Position numbers and translations under genes: made by a program. A DNA stretch of 64,000 nucleotides from Pseudomonas sp. QS1027 (GTDB taxonomy: Bacteria > Pseudomonadota > Gammaproteobacteria > Pseudomonadales > Pseudomonadaceae), in assembly GCF_002814235.1 (NCBI RefSeq), contig NZ_PHSU01000015.1, positions 186,001-250,000 of the forward strand, given 5' to 3'. The notes beneath the pieces were generated by a model that was not told the origin of the DNA, ran no database searches, and worked only from the letters and a program-made list of their open reading frames with translations. Below are positions 24,991 to 34,480 of this stretch, piece by piece (position 1 is the first letter of the stretch; every line of letters starts with the position of its first letter).

Positions 24991-27900
24991 CCCTGGCGGT
25001 GTGTGCCGCGCTGGCGGCCATGCCCGGCCTGGCCGCCGAGATCGGCAACCCGCAGTCGCTGCTGATCCAGCAGGGTTACTACTGGCAGGCCAAGGAACAT
25101 CCCGACCGGGCCGCCGAGGCCTGGAGCAAGCTGTTGAGCCTGTCCCCCGAGCAACCCGACGCGCTCTATGGCCTGGGCCTGATCGACCTGCAACAGAAAC
25201 GCCCTGACGGTGCCCGTCGTTACCTGGCGCGGTTGCAGGCGATCACGCCGTTGCCACGGCTGGCCTTGCAGCTGGAGCAGGACATCGCCCTGAGCCCGGA
25301 CGACAAGCAGCAACTGCTGGAAAAGGCCCGCGAATTGAGCGACGCCGACGAGCGCGACAAGGCGGTCGCGGTGTACCGGCAATTGCTCGATGGCCATCAG
25401 CCGCAAGGTTTGATCGCCCGTGAGTACTACAACACCCTGGGCTTTGCCACCGGTGGCTGGCCCGAGGCCCGGGTGGGCCTGGAACGGCTGCGGCGGGAGC
25501 GTCCCGACGACGCGATCCTCGACCTGTTCCTGGCCTTGCACCTGGCGCGCAATCCCGACAGTCGCCCGGAAGGCATCCGCGCCCTGGCGCGGCTGTCGCA
25601 CAACCCGGACATCGGCGGCAATGCCGATGAAACCTGGCGCTTCGCCTTGCAGTGGCTGGGGCCGCCCTCCCGCGACCAGGTGTCGTTGTTCCAGCAGTAT
25701 TTGCAGGCGCACCCGGACGATAGCGAGATCCGGGCGCTGATGGACAAGGGCATCGCCCAGGGCCGTGGCGGTGCCGGCTGGCAGCGCGACCCGCAGGTGG
25801 CCCGTGGTCTCAAGGCCCTCGATGCCGGCGATATCGCCGCTGCCGAACAGGCCTTGCAGGCCCGTCTCAAGGAACGTCCCAACGATTACGATGCCCTCGG
25901 CGGCATGGGTATCGTGCGCCAGCAACAGAAGCGCCTGGGCGAGGCCGAAAGCTACCTGGTACAAGCCACCCGCCTGGCGGGTGGCGCGCAGTGGAACGCG
26001 GCCCTCGAGGACGTGCGTTACTGGATCCTGCTGGACCAGGCCGGCGATGCCCAGCGTGCGGGTCGGCAAACCCAGGCCCGCGCGCTGATCGAACAGGCGA
26101 TCGCCAAGAACCCAGCCGAGCCGGCCGGTCCCACCGCCCTGGCCAACTGGCAGTCCCAGGCCGGACAACTGGATGCCGCCGAAGCGGGCTACCGTCAGGT
26201 GCTGGCGCGGACTGCGAATTATCCGGAGGCCCTCGCCGGATTGATCAACGTGCTGTCGCGGGCGGGCAAGTCCGATGAGGCCTTGCGTCTGATCGACGGG
26301 CTGTCGGCGGCGGACCAGGCGCGCCTGGCGCCCACGGTAAAAATTCGTGCCCTGCGCGCCATCCAGGTGGCCAAGCTGGCGGAACGTCGCGGCGATCTGG
26401 CGGCGGCGCAAAAGGCCTATAAGGAGGCCCTGGCCGACGACCCGAAAAATCCCTGGACCCGTTTCGCCCTGGCCCGCGTGTACCTGCGCGACGGCCAGAC
26501 CCAGGTGGCCCGGGACCTGATCGACGAACTGCTCAAGCAGCAACCCGATCAGCCCGACGCGCTCTACACCAGCACCTTGCTCTCGGCCGAGCTGGGTGAG
26601 TGGACCAAGGCCCAGCGCACCTTGTCGCGAATCCCCGCAGCCAAGCGCAGCAGCGACATGAACGACATGGAGCTGGATATCCGTCTGCATATCCAGACCG
26701 AGTTGGCGGTCGATGTGGCCCGCCGTGGTCAGCGCCAGGAAGCCTGGGCACTGCTGTCGCGCTGCGAACCGCTGGCCGGGCAGAAGCCCGAGCGTGTCGC
26801 GGTGCTGGCCTCCGCCTATGCCGAAGCCGGCAATCCGCAGCAGGCCGTCAGCCTGATGCGCCAGGTGCTCGACCACTCGCCGTCGACCCCCGACCTGCAA
26901 TTGCTCTATGCCGGGGTGCTGCTCAAGGCCGATCAGGACGCCCAGGCCAGTGAGATCCTGCGGGACTTGCAGGGCAAGCCGATGAGCGAGACCGCCAGCA
27001 AGCGTTATGAAGACCTGTTGTTCCTCTACCGGATCAAGCAGGCCGATGAGTTGCGGGAAAAGAACGACCTGGTGGCGGCTTTCGACATGCTCTCGCCAGC
27101 CCTCAAGCAGCGGCCCAATGACAGCCAGGCAGTGTCGTCTCTGGCACGGATGTATGCAGCCAGCGGCAATACGCAAAAGGCCCGGGAACTCTATGAACCG
27201 CTGATCAAGGCCGACCCGGGCAATGCCAAATTGCAGCTGGGCCTGGCCGATGTCGCCCTGCAAGGACGCGACTTCGACCTGGCCGAACAGTCGGTGAAAA
27301 AGGCCCTTGAACTGGAGCCCGGGGTACCCCAGACCCTGACCGCGTCGGCGCGAATCTATCGCGGCATGGGCAAGACCGGTGAGGCCGGCAAGCTGCTGCG
27401 CAAGGCCATCGAAATCGAAGACAGCCAGCGCCAGGAGATCTATGTGGCGGCGGCTCCGCAAGCCGCGACGCAGTCGGCCAACCCCTTTGTCGGTTTACCC
27501 GGTCAACGTCGGGAGGCGACGACCCTGGCCTCGTCGAACCTGGTTCCGCCGCCGATCAATGCCCCTGTCGTGGGCCTGGGTTCAGGTTTGGGCGCCCGCG
27601 ACGGTGACACGGTACCGACGGCGGTCGGACGCGGGACCGGTATCGCGGCAAATTCGGTTAATCCGTTGGGTGATCCCTACGCCCGCGAAAGTACTTCGCG
27701 CCCGACGCTGAGTCCGGCGCAACAGGCCTTGAACGAGATCGTTGAAGACCGTACCGGCTATGCCGTCCAGGGCCTGACCGTGCGCAGCAACAACGGCGAA
27801 AAGGGCCTGAGCAAACTGACGGATGTCGAGGCCCCCTTCGAAGTCAGCGTGCCGGTGGGCGATAACAGCGCCAGCATGGCGTTGCAGATCACTCCGGTGT

Positions 27901-28868
27901 CGCTGTCTTCAGGCAGCCCGGGCAATTCCGCCCAGGCGCGCTTCGGTGCCAGCGGCCTCGACCCGGTCGGTTCGCAGACCGCCAGCGGTGTCGGCGTGGC
28001 CGTGGCCTATCGGGACAAGGAGCAAGGCCTCAAGGCGGATCTCGGTGTCAGTCCCATGGGCTTCCTCTACAGCACGCCGATTGGTGGCGTCAGCCTCAAT
28101 CGCCCCTTCGACGGCAACTCCGACTACCGCTACGGCGTCAGTGTCTCGCGGCGGGCGGTCACCGACAGCGTGACCTCCTTTGCCGGTTCTCGCGATCCGC
28201 GCACGGGCGACAAGTGGGGCGGCGTCACGGCCAACGGCGTGCGTGGCGAGCTGAGCTACGACGACCAGAAATTCGGCGCCTACGGCTATGGTTCGGGACA
28301 TGTACTGCTGGGTAACAACGTCGAGTCGAACAACCGCTTCGAACTGGGCAGCGGTATCTACTGGTACCTGCGCAATGCCCCCGACAGCATCCTCACCCTG
28401 GGCCTGAGTGGTTCGGCGCTGACCTATGCCAACAACCAGGACTTCTTCACCGTGGGCCATGGCGGCTACTTCAGCCCGCAGACCTTCTTCGCCCTGGGCG
28501 TACCGATCAGTTGGTCGCAACGCACCGAGAACTTCACCTACCGGGTCAAGGGTTCGGTGGGCGTCCAGCATATCGGCCAGGACAGCGCCGAGGTCTTCCC
28601 CGGCAACAGCGATCTGCAACCACGGGCCACCGCTGCCGGGCTGACCGGTTATGGCAGCGAGAGCAAGACCGGCGTCGGATACAGCCTCAATGCGGCGGGC
28701 GAATACAAGTTCGGTTCGCGCTTCTTCCTCGGTGGCACGCTGGGCGTGGACAACGCCAGCGATTACCGACAGCTCAGCGGCGGTGTGTACCTGCGCTACA
28801 CCTTCGAGAACATGACCGGGCCTATGGCCCTGCCGGTCAGCCCTTTTGGCTCCCCCTATTCGAATTGA
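24972..28868 (+). CDS. wssE: Cellulose export protein (BcsC): TPR superhelix plus outer-membrane porin
   Basis: A 1298-residue outer-membrane export protein. After the signal peptide (about 1-21) come roughly 800 residues of tetratricopeptide repeats (for example WSKLLSLSPEQPDALYGLGL), forming a periplasmic superhelix that guides the glucan. A low-complexity linker (about 830-910) follows, then the BCSC C-terminal barrel of about 350 residues. Barrel strands such as YKFGSRFFLGGTLGVDNASD and the terminal VYLRYTFENM are visible. It is the largest gene in the operon and separates the synthase genes from the acetylation module. Confidence 0.95.
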   Translation: MRQQTLALAVCAALAAMPGLAAEIGNPQSLLIQQGYYWQAKEHPDRAAEAWSKLLSLSPEQPDALYGLGLIDLQQKRPDGARRYLARLQAITPLPRLALQLEQDIALSPDDKQQLLEKARELSDADERDKAVAVYRQLLDGHQPQGLIAREYYNTLGFATGGWPEARVGLERLRRERPDDAILDLFLALHLARNPDSRPEGIRALARLSHNPDIGGNADETWRFALQWLGPPSRDQVSLFQQYLQAHPDDSEIRALMDKGIAQGRGGAGWQRDPQVARGLKALDAGDIAAAEQALQARLKERPNDYDALGGMGIVRQQQKRLGEAESYLVQATRLAGGAQWNAALEDVRYWILLDQAGDAQRAGRQTQARALIEQAIAKNPAEPAGPTALANWQSQAGQLDAAEAGYRQVLARTANYPEALAGLINVLSRAGKSDEALRLIDGLSAADQARLAPTVKIRALRAIQVAKLAERRGDLAAAQKAYKEALADDPKNPWTRFALARVYLRDGQTQVARDLIDELLKQQPDQPDALYTSTLLSAELGEWTKAQRTLSRIPAAKRSSDMNDMELDIRLHIQTELAVDVARRGQRQEAWALLSRCEPLAGQKPERVAVLASAYAEAGNPQQAVSLMRQVLDHSPSTPDLQLLYAGVLLKADQDAQASEILRDLQGKPMSETASKRYEDLLFLYRIKQADELREKNDLVAAFDMLSPALKQRPNDSQAVSSLARMYAASGNTQKARELYEPLIKADPGNAKLQLGLADVALQGRDFDLAEQSVKKALELEPGVPQTLTASARIYRGMGKTGEAGKLLRKAIEIEDSQRQEIYVAAAPQAATQSANPFVGLPGQRREATTLASSNLVPPPINAPVVGLGSGLGARDGDTVPTAVGRGTGIAANSVNPLGDPYARESTSRPTLSPAQQALNEIVEDRTGYAVQGLTVRSNNGEKGLSKLTDVEAPFEVSVPVGDNSASMALQITPVSLSSGSPGNSAQARFGASGLDPVGSQTASGVGVAVAYRDKEQGLKADLGVSPMGFLYSTPIGGVSLNRPFDGNSDYRYGVSVSRRAVTDSVTSFAGSRDPRTGDKWGGVTANGVRGELSYDDQKFGAYGYGSGHVLLGNNVESNNRFELGSGIYWYLRNAPDSILTLGLSGSALTYANNQDFFTVGHGGYFSPQTFFALGVPISWSQRTENFTYRVKGSVGVQHIGQDSAEVFPGNSDLQPRATAAGLTGYGSESKTGVGYSLNAAGEYKFGSRFFLGGTLGVDNASDYRQLSGGVYLRYTFENMTGPMALPVSPFGSPYSN

Positions 28869-28887
28869 TGCAACGAGGAAATGATTG

Positions 28888-29574
28888 ATGGCTTCTTCTG
28901 TACTGGCTGGTTTGACCCTACTCGTGATTGGCGAAAGCCATATGAGCTTTCCCGACTCGCTGATGAACCCGCTCTACGACAACCTGACCCAGCAAGGCGC
29001 CCAGGTTCACGCCATCGGTGCCTGTGGCGCCAACCCGGCGGACTGGGTCACGCCCAAGCTGAAACTCGACTGCGGGGCGATTCGCGAGCCGGGTGAAAAG
29101 ATCAAGGTGATGAGTCGCGGCACGTTGGACACGCAGCCGATCAAGGACGTGATCGCCAAGGACAAACCGGACCTGGTGGTGCTGATCATGGGCGACACCA
29201 TGGCCTCCTATAAGACCACGCCGTTTCCCAAGGTCTGGGCCTACCAGAGTGTCACCGCGCTGACCAAGCAGATCGCCGACAGCGGCGCCAAGTGTGTTTG
29301 GGTCGGCCCGGCATGGGGCAAGGCCAACGGCAGCAACACCAACGAAAACCAGTACGGCAAGAACCAGGTCCGTACCCAACTGGTGGCGGGCACCCTGGCC
29401 AATATGGTCGCGCCGTGCACCTATATCGACTCGACGAAGTTTTCCAAGCCCGGTGAGTGGACCACCTCCGACGGCCAGCACTTCACCATCGCCGGCTACA
29501 AGTTATGGGCCGCGGCCATCGGCAAATCATTGAACGAACTGCCCGCCACGGCAGTGAAAGGAGCTGCAAAGTGA
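28888..29574 (+). CDS. wssF: WssF, SGNH-hydrolase-like protein of the cellulose acetylation module
   Basis: A 228-residue protein matching the WssF position of the SBW25 wss operon, where wssFGHI are needed to acetylate cellulose. It has an SGNH/GDSL layout: block I LLVIGESHMSF (serine near 17), and the terminal DGQHFTIAGY with the catalytic Asp-x-x-His. The extreme N-terminus is short and hydrophobic but runs straight into the first beta strand, so a cleavable signal is doubtful. The ATG at 28888 is preceded by GAGGAAA. The proposed role is handling acyl groups for WssH; this is inference from the module. Confidence 0.85.
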   Translation: MASSVLAGLTLLVIGESHMSFPDSLMNPLYDNLTQQGAQVHAIGACGANPADWVTPKLKLDCGAIREPGEKIKVMSRGTLDTQPIKDVIAKDKPDLVVLIMGDTMASYKTTPFPKVWAYQSVTALTKQIADSGAKCVWVGPAWGKANGSNTNENQYGKNQVRTQLVAGTLANMVAPCTYIDSTKFSKPGEWTTSDGQHFTIAGYKLWAAAIGKSLNELPATAVKGAAK

Positions 29575-30248
29575 AACGGATTTTCAATGCCGTTGGCGCC
29601 CTGGCCGGCCTGGCCTTGAGTGCCAGTGCCTTCAGTGGGCCGATTGCCCTGTATCCCACCGGTCCGTCCCAGGACTCGGCCTATCTGCGTTTCGTCAATG
29701 CGCTCGACACGCCCCTGGAACTGACCCCGGAAGGGGCGAGCAGCAGCTTGAAGCTGGAGAAGGGCCAGGTGGTCAGCGGCTTTATCCCGGTGTCCGGCGG
29801 TCGGCCGATCAGGGGCACCTTGAGTCGCGATGGCAAAAGCGTGCCGGTGGACGTGAAGGTCAATGCCGGCGATTTCGCCACGGTGTTCGCCCTGGCGGAT
29901 GAGCAACAGGGCATCCGTCAAGTGGTGGTCAGCGAAGCCTTCGATATCCCCAACCAGCTCAAGGCCTCGCTGGCATTCTTCGATGCCGACCCTGCTTGCA
30001 CTGACGCACGGATCAACCTGGCCGGACGCGATGTCGACCTGTTCCAGAAGGCGCCCGCCGGCAACCCCCGGCGCCAGGAGCTGAACCCGCGGGCCTCGCT
30101 GGCGGTGCAGTTGGTCTGTGCCGGCAGCCCGGTGGGTTCGGCGGTCGAACTCGGCGCACTGGAGGCGAACAAGCGCTACAGTTTGTTATTACTGCCATCG
30201 TCGTCGGGGCCGCGCCTGATTACCGCCACGGATAGCTTGTCCAACTGA
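29571..30248 (+). CDS. wssG: WssG, AlgF-like periplasmic acetylation protein
   Basis: A 225-residue exported protein, the counterpart of alginate acetylation factor AlgF. It starts at GTG 29571, overlapping the wssF stop (GTGA). The signal peptide covers about residues 1-21 (ALAGLALSASAFSG). The mature part begins IALYPTGPSQDSAYLRFVNA, like AlgF, and consists of two beta-rich domains. AlgF-type proteins relay acetyl groups or scaffold the periplasmic acetylation complex. The longer in-frame frame upstream overlaps wssF and is not credible. Confidence 0.86.
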   Translation: MKRIFNAVGALAGLALSASAFSGPIALYPTGPSQDSAYLRFVNALDTPLELTPEGASSSLKLEKGQVVSGFIPVSGGRPIRGTLSRDGKSVPVDVKVNAGDFATVFALADEQQGIRQVVVSEAFDIPNQLKASLAFFDADPACTDARINLAGRDVDLFQKAPAGNPRRQELNPRASLAVQLVCAGSPVGSAVELGALEANKRYSLLLLPSSSGPRLITATDSLSN

Positions 30249-30267
30249 ATCGGAAGCGCCCGTTGCC

Positions 30268-31683
30268 ATGGTTTTCGCCTCGCTTGAATTCCTGACGCTG
30301 TTCCTGCCGGCTTTTCTGCTGGTCTATGCGCTGGCCCGCCCGGGCTGGCGTAACGTCATTCTGCTGATCGGCAGTTGGCTGTTCTATGGCTGGCTGAGCC
30401 CGCTGTTCCTGTTCCTGCATATGGTGCTGACGCTGCTGGCCTGGGTCGGTGGCCTGTGGGTGGACCGCTCGCGGGAGGATTCGCGGGGGCGGATACGCCT
30501 GTTGATCGCCCTGATCGTGATCAACACCGCGGTGCTCTGCTGGTACAAGTACGCGAATATCCTCGCCGCGACCTGGAACCAGTTCATCACCTATTATGGC
30601 GCCATGCCCATGGCCTGGCAGCGGGTGGCCTTGCCGGCGGGGCTGTCGTTTATCGTCCTCCAGGCGATTTCCTACCTGGTGGATGTGCACCGGCATGTGG
30701 TGCCGGTGGAGCGCAGTTTTATCAACTACGCCACCTACATCTCGATGTTCGGCCACTCGATTGCCGGGCCGATCATTCGTTATGACTGGGTTCGTCGGGA
30801 GCTGAACCAGCGCTATTTCAACTGGTTCAATTTCTCCCTCGGTGCACGCCGGTTCATGATCGGCATGTGCATGAAAGTGCTGGTGGCCGACACCTTGTCA
30901 CCGCTGGTGGACGTGGCCTTTCACCTGGACAACCCATCCTTTGTCGATGCCTGGATCGGCTGCCTGGCGTACTCGCTGCAACTGTTTTTCGACTTCGCCG
31001 GCTACAGCGCCATGGCCATCGGCCTGGGACTGATGCTGGGCTTTCACTTCCCGGAAAACTTCAACCGCCCGTACCTGGCCTACAGCATCCAGGACTTCTG
31101 GCGGCGCTGGCATCTGTCGTTGTCCAGTTGGCTGCGGGACTACCTTTACATCGCCCTGGGCGGTAATCGCAAAGGCGTGTGGAAAACCTATCGCAACCTG
31201 TTCCTGACCATGGCCATCGCCGGGCTCTGGCATGGCGGCGACAGCTGGAACTACCTGCTCTGGGGCTCGGCCCATGGCGTGGCCTTGTGCGTCGACCGCG
31301 CCTGGTCGCGCTCGAGTCTGCCGGGGCTGCCGCTCTGGGCTTGTCATGTGGCCACGCTGTTGTTCGTGTGCCTGGCCTGGACGCTGTTCCGTTCGCCGGA
31401 CTTCGCCACGGCCCTGAGCATGTATGGCGGCCAGTTCGGCCTGCACGGTTTTGCCCTGGGCGACGCCCTGGCCGTGACCTTGCGCCCGGTGCATGGCTTG
31501 GCGGCGTTGCTCGGGTTGGCGTGCATTCTCGCGCCACTGTTGCAGCCCCGTGTGGAAAGACGTTTCGCAGGCAACGAGCTGTTCGTGTTGGCTGCGGCCC
31601 TTTGGCCCGTGCTCGGGTTCACCCTGTCGTTCGCTCTGATCGCCAGCCGTGAAGCCGTGCCCTTTCTGTACTTTCAATTCTGA
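30268..31683 (+). CDS. wssH: WssH, membrane-bound O-acetyltransferase (AlgI-like)
   Basis: A 471-residue MBOAT-family inner-membrane protein with about ten or more helices, the counterpart of AlgI. It is thought to move acetyl groups from a cytoplasmic donor across the membrane for cellulose O-acetylation. The essential MBOAT histidine is H322 in AGLWHGGDSWNYLLWG. YSAMAIGLGLMLGFHFPENF and SIQDFWRRWHLSLSSWLRDY are further diagnostic stretches. The stop codon shares bases with the wssI start (TGATG), so the two are coupled. Confidence 0.93.
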   Translation: MVFASLEFLTLFLPAFLLVYALARPGWRNVILLIGSWLFYGWLSPLFLFLHMVLTLLAWVGGLWVDRSREDSRGRIRLLIALIVINTAVLCWYKYANILAATWNQFITYYGAMPMAWQRVALPAGLSFIVLQAISYLVDVHRHVVPVERSFINYATYISMFGHSIAGPIIRYDWVRRELNQRYFNWFNFSLGARRFMIGMCMKVLVADTLSPLVDVAFHLDNPSFVDAWIGCLAYSLQLFFDFAGYSAMAIGLGLMLGFHFPENFNRPYLAYSIQDFWRRWHLSLSSWLRDYLYIALGGNRKGVWKTYRNLFLTMAIAGLWHGGDSWNYLLWGSAHGVALCVDRAWSRSSLPGLPLWACHVATLLFVCLAWTLFRSPDFATALSMYGGQFGLHGFALGDALAVTLRPVHGLAALLGLACILAPLLQPRVERRFAGNELFVLAAALWPVLGFTLSFALIASREAVPFLYFQF

Positions 31684-32828
31684 TGAACCAGCCAACGCAA
31701 TCCCCGTCCGTTGCCCCCACGCCGCCTAGCCCGCTGGCGATGCGCGCCAGTCCCCTGGCGGGCGTGGTCTTCACTCTGTTCCTGGCGCTGGGGGCCTTGT
31801 CCTGTGTCTGGTTGATGTTCAAGGGGACGATCGAGTTCGTGCCCAAGGTGGTGACGCCGGACATGCTTCTGCATGGCGAGATCACCCACCGTTTCGCCAA
31901 GACGCTGTCGGATGCGCCACTGCCCAAGCAGGCCGCCGACCTTGAGCGCGGTGGCAGCTGGTTGATCGACGGCGACCTCGGGCCACGGGTGCGTGAGGGC
32001 TGTCCGGGTTGGTTGTTCCTGAGTGACGAGTTGCGCGTGAACCGCAACGCGGCGACCAATGCCCAGGCCAAGGCACAGGCGGTGCTTGATTTGCGCCAGG
32101 CGCTGAGCAAGCGCGGTATCGAGTTGCTGGTGGCGGTGGTGCCGGACAAGAGCCGAATCGCGGCGGCTCAGTTGTGTTCGCTCAGGCGTCCGATTGCATT
32201 CCAGCCACGGATTGCCGCCTGGTTGACCGGGCTGCAAGGTGCGGGCGTGATGGCGGTGGATTTGACGTCGAGCTTTCAGCCGTTGGGCGAGGGCGCCTTC
32301 CTGCGCACCGATACCCACTGGAGCGAGGCCGGGGCCAAGGCGGCGGCGGGGCGGATTGCCGAGGCGGTCAGTGCCTTGAAGTTCACGGTGACGCCGCACA
32401 AGAGCTATGAGCTGAGCACGCAACCCGCCGCTGTGCGGCCGGGTGATCTGGTGCGCCTGGCGGGGATCGACTGGTTGCCGTTGGCGTTACAGCCCAAGGC
32501 CGAGAGCGTGGCGACGACGCAGGTCAAGGAGCGGACTGACGCGGCGGCGGGTGACAACCTTGACGATCTGTTTGGTGATGACAATCTGCCGAACACGGCC
32601 TTGATCGGCACGTCGTTCTCGCGCAACTCGAATTTTGTCGGTTTCCTGGAGGCGGCGGTGGGCGCGCCGGTGGGCAATTTCGCCAAGGATGGCGGCGAGT
32701 TTTCCGGGGCGGCGAAAGCTTACTTCGACAGCCCTGCGTTCAAGCAGACTCCGCCGAAATTGCTGATCTGGGAGATTCCGGAGCGGGATCTGCAGACGCC
32801 GTATGACGGGAATGTGCGTTTGCCTTGA
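31683..32828 (+). CDS. wssI: WssI, AlgJ/AlgX-like cellulose acetyltransferase
   Basis: A 381-residue protein with one N-terminal membrane anchor (about 29-48) and a periplasmic SGNH-like domain of the AlgJ/AlgX type. Candidate catalytic residues are D210 and H212 in RTDTHWSEAG, and S311 in LIGTSFSRNSNF. It is likely the enzyme that places acetyl groups on the glucan chain. It is the last gene of the operon here. The homologous SBW25 operon continues with wssJ (a second MinD-like gene), but here the next gene is a convergent phosphatase. Confidence 0.9.
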   Translation: MNQPTQSPSVAPTPPSPLAMRASPLAGVVFTLFLALGALSCVWLMFKGTIEFVPKVVTPDMLLHGEITHRFAKTLSDAPLPKQAADLERGGSWLIDGDLGPRVREGCPGWLFLSDELRVNRNAATNAQAKAQAVLDLRQALSKRGIELLVAVVPDKSRIAAAQLCSLRRPIAFQPRIAAWLTGLQGAGVMAVDLTSSFQPLGEGAFLRTDTHWSEAGAKAAAGRIAEAVSALKFTVTPHKSYELSTQPAAVRPGDLVRLAGIDWLPLALQPKAESVATTQVKERTDAAAGDNLDDLFGDDNLPNTALIGTSFSRNSNFVGFLEAAVGAPVGNFAKDGGEFSGAAKAYFDSPAFKQTPPKLLIWEIPERDLQTPYDGNVRLP

Positions 32829-32859
32829 GCTGGAGATGAACGATAACGCGGTCCCCCGG

Positions 32860-34461
32860 TTAAACCGCAATCGCTCCGGCCCGTCCGCTTTCCACCACGA
32901 ATTGCTTGAGCGTCGAGACGCTGGCGTTCACATCCCGGGGATCGGAGATCACCCGGAAGTTCGTCAGCATCTTTTGCTCCTGCACCTCGACCGAAACATA
33001 GCCACGCTGGCGACTGTCGAAAAACCGCACGTGAGGATTGAGCGGCAACACGCCGTTGAACAACTCGAACGGCGGCCCATCGGAGGTCACCGAAGTGCCG
33101 ACGAACTCAGTCGCCACGACCTTCGACTCCGGATCACCCGAGCGCGCATGCAGGTCCGTGGTCCAGAACGAATGAATATCCCCGCCCCAGAACACCGGGT
33201 TGCTGACCCGGGTGCGTTCGATGGAGGCCAACACCCTATCCCGCGTCGCCCCATAACCATCCCAGCCATCGGTCCAGTGTCCCAATTCCTGGGTGGCCGG
33301 ATTGCGTTGTGTCAGCGGCGCCACCAGCAGGTCCTGGGCAATCACGTTCCAGCGCGCTTTCGAACGGGCAAAACCCTGTTCCAGCCAAGCTTCCTGTTCC
33401 CAACCGAGCATCGTTCGTTTCGGGTCGCCAAGGTCCGCGCAATCTGCTGGCGCGATATGCCCTTGGTGGCTGCGATTGGGCGGAATGCACGGCTGTTCCG
33501 AGCGGTACTGACGGCCGTCGAGGATATGGAATTGCACCAGCCGGCCGTAGTCGAGTCGCCGATAGACGCGCATGTCCGGTCCCCTCGGCAGGCTGCTGGC
33601 CCGTAGCGGCATATGTTCGTAGAAGGCCTGGTAGGCCGCCGCCCGCTGAAGGAGAAAGTCACGGGTGGAAATGGCCGGATCCTGCGACCACTTGTTGGCG
33701 TAGTCATTCTGCACTTCGTGATCGTCCCAGGTTGCGGCGCAGGGCGCGCAGGCATGCAGGGCCTGGAGATCGGGATCGGTCTTGTAGAGCGCGTAGCGGT
33801 TGCGATAGCCCGCCAGGTCGACGGCATTGCCGGCCCCGTGAGGACGGATGATCTTGCCCGAATCGGCGGCGTAGGAACTGTCGTAGATATAGTCGCCGAG
33901 GAAAAACACCAGGTCCGGTTGTTCCGCCGCCAGATGCCGGTAGGCGCTGAAATAGCCACGTTCCCAATGCGAGCAGGAGACGAAGCCCAGGCGTGCCGGC
34001 GTCATGGCCGTCAGCGCCGGGGTGGTCCGTGACTGTCCCACCGGGCTTTGTGCGCCGAGCCCTTCGAACTGATACCAGTAGGGCCGTCCGGCTTCCAGCC
34101 CGGCGACCTCGACGTGCACCGAATGGGCGAAGCGCCGATCCGCCAGCACCTCGCCCTGTTTCACGATGCGGGTCATTGCCGCGTCGCTCGCCACCCGCCA
34201 GCGCACCGGCACCGGTTTGCTCAGGCCGCCGCTGCCATCGGTGGCATTGAACCGGGGTGCCAGCCGGGTCCAGATAACAAAGCCATCCGGCAGCGGATCC
34301 CCCGAAGCGACCCCGAGGGTGAAGGGATAATCGACCCCCGCGCTACGGGCGAAGGGACTGAGGATCGACAGCACCGCAGCCCCGGCCAGCCCGGTGATGA
34401 TTCGGCGGCGGTCCTGGTCGACCCCCGGTTCGCCTTCGCTTGGTACAACCTTATTGTTCAT
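32860..34461 (-). CDS. phoD: Tat-exported PhoD-type alkaline phosphatase
   Basis: A 533-residue member of the PhoD family of calcium/iron-dependent phosphodiesterases and monoesterases. From the ATG at 34461 it has a twin-arginine signal (DRRRIITGLAGAAVLSIL, about residues 18-35) for folded export. Motifs: YPFTLGVASGDPLPDGFVIW, FVSCSHWERGYFSAY (metal cysteine region), FFLGDYIYDSSY and TWDDHEVQNDY with metal ligands, and PVFWGGDIHSFW near the C-terminus. It acts in the periplasm or outside to scavenge phosphate from phosphodiesters. No clear Pho box was found. It converges on wssI, and the GNAT gene lies just upstream on the same strand. Confidence 0.92.
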   Translation of the reverse strand: MNNKVVPSEGEPGVDQDRRRIITGLAGAAVLSILSPFARSAGVDYPFTLGVASGDPLPDGFVIWTRLAPRFNATDGSGGLSKPVPVRWRVASDAAMTRIVKQGEVLADRRFAHSVHVEVAGLEAGRPYWYQFEGLGAQSPVGQSRTTPALTAMTPARLGFVSCSHWERGYFSAYRHLAAEQPDLVFFLGDYIYDSSYAADSGKIIRPHGAGNAVDLAGYRNRYALYKTDPDLQALHACAPCAATWDDHEVQNDYANKWSQDPAISTRDFLLQRAAAYQAFYEHMPLRASSLPRGPDMRVYRRLDYGRLVQFHILDGRQYRSEQPCIPPNRSHQGHIAPADCADLGDPKRTMLGWEQEAWLEQGFARSKARWNVIAQDLLVAPLTQRNPATQELGHWTDGWDGYGATRDRVLASIERTRVSNPVFWGGDIHSFWTTDLHARSGDPESKVVATEFVGTSVTSDGPPFELFNGVLPLNPHVRFFDSRQRGYVSVEVQEQKMLTNFRVISDPRDVNASVSTLKQFVVESGRAGAIAV

Positions 34462-34480
34462 GGACACGGCTCGCGGATGA

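Noticed and set aside
24987..27461. An 824-codon minus-strand frame opposite wssE
   Set aside because: Same cause: antisense shadow of a GC-rich TPR gene, with no recognisable fold and no ribosome site.
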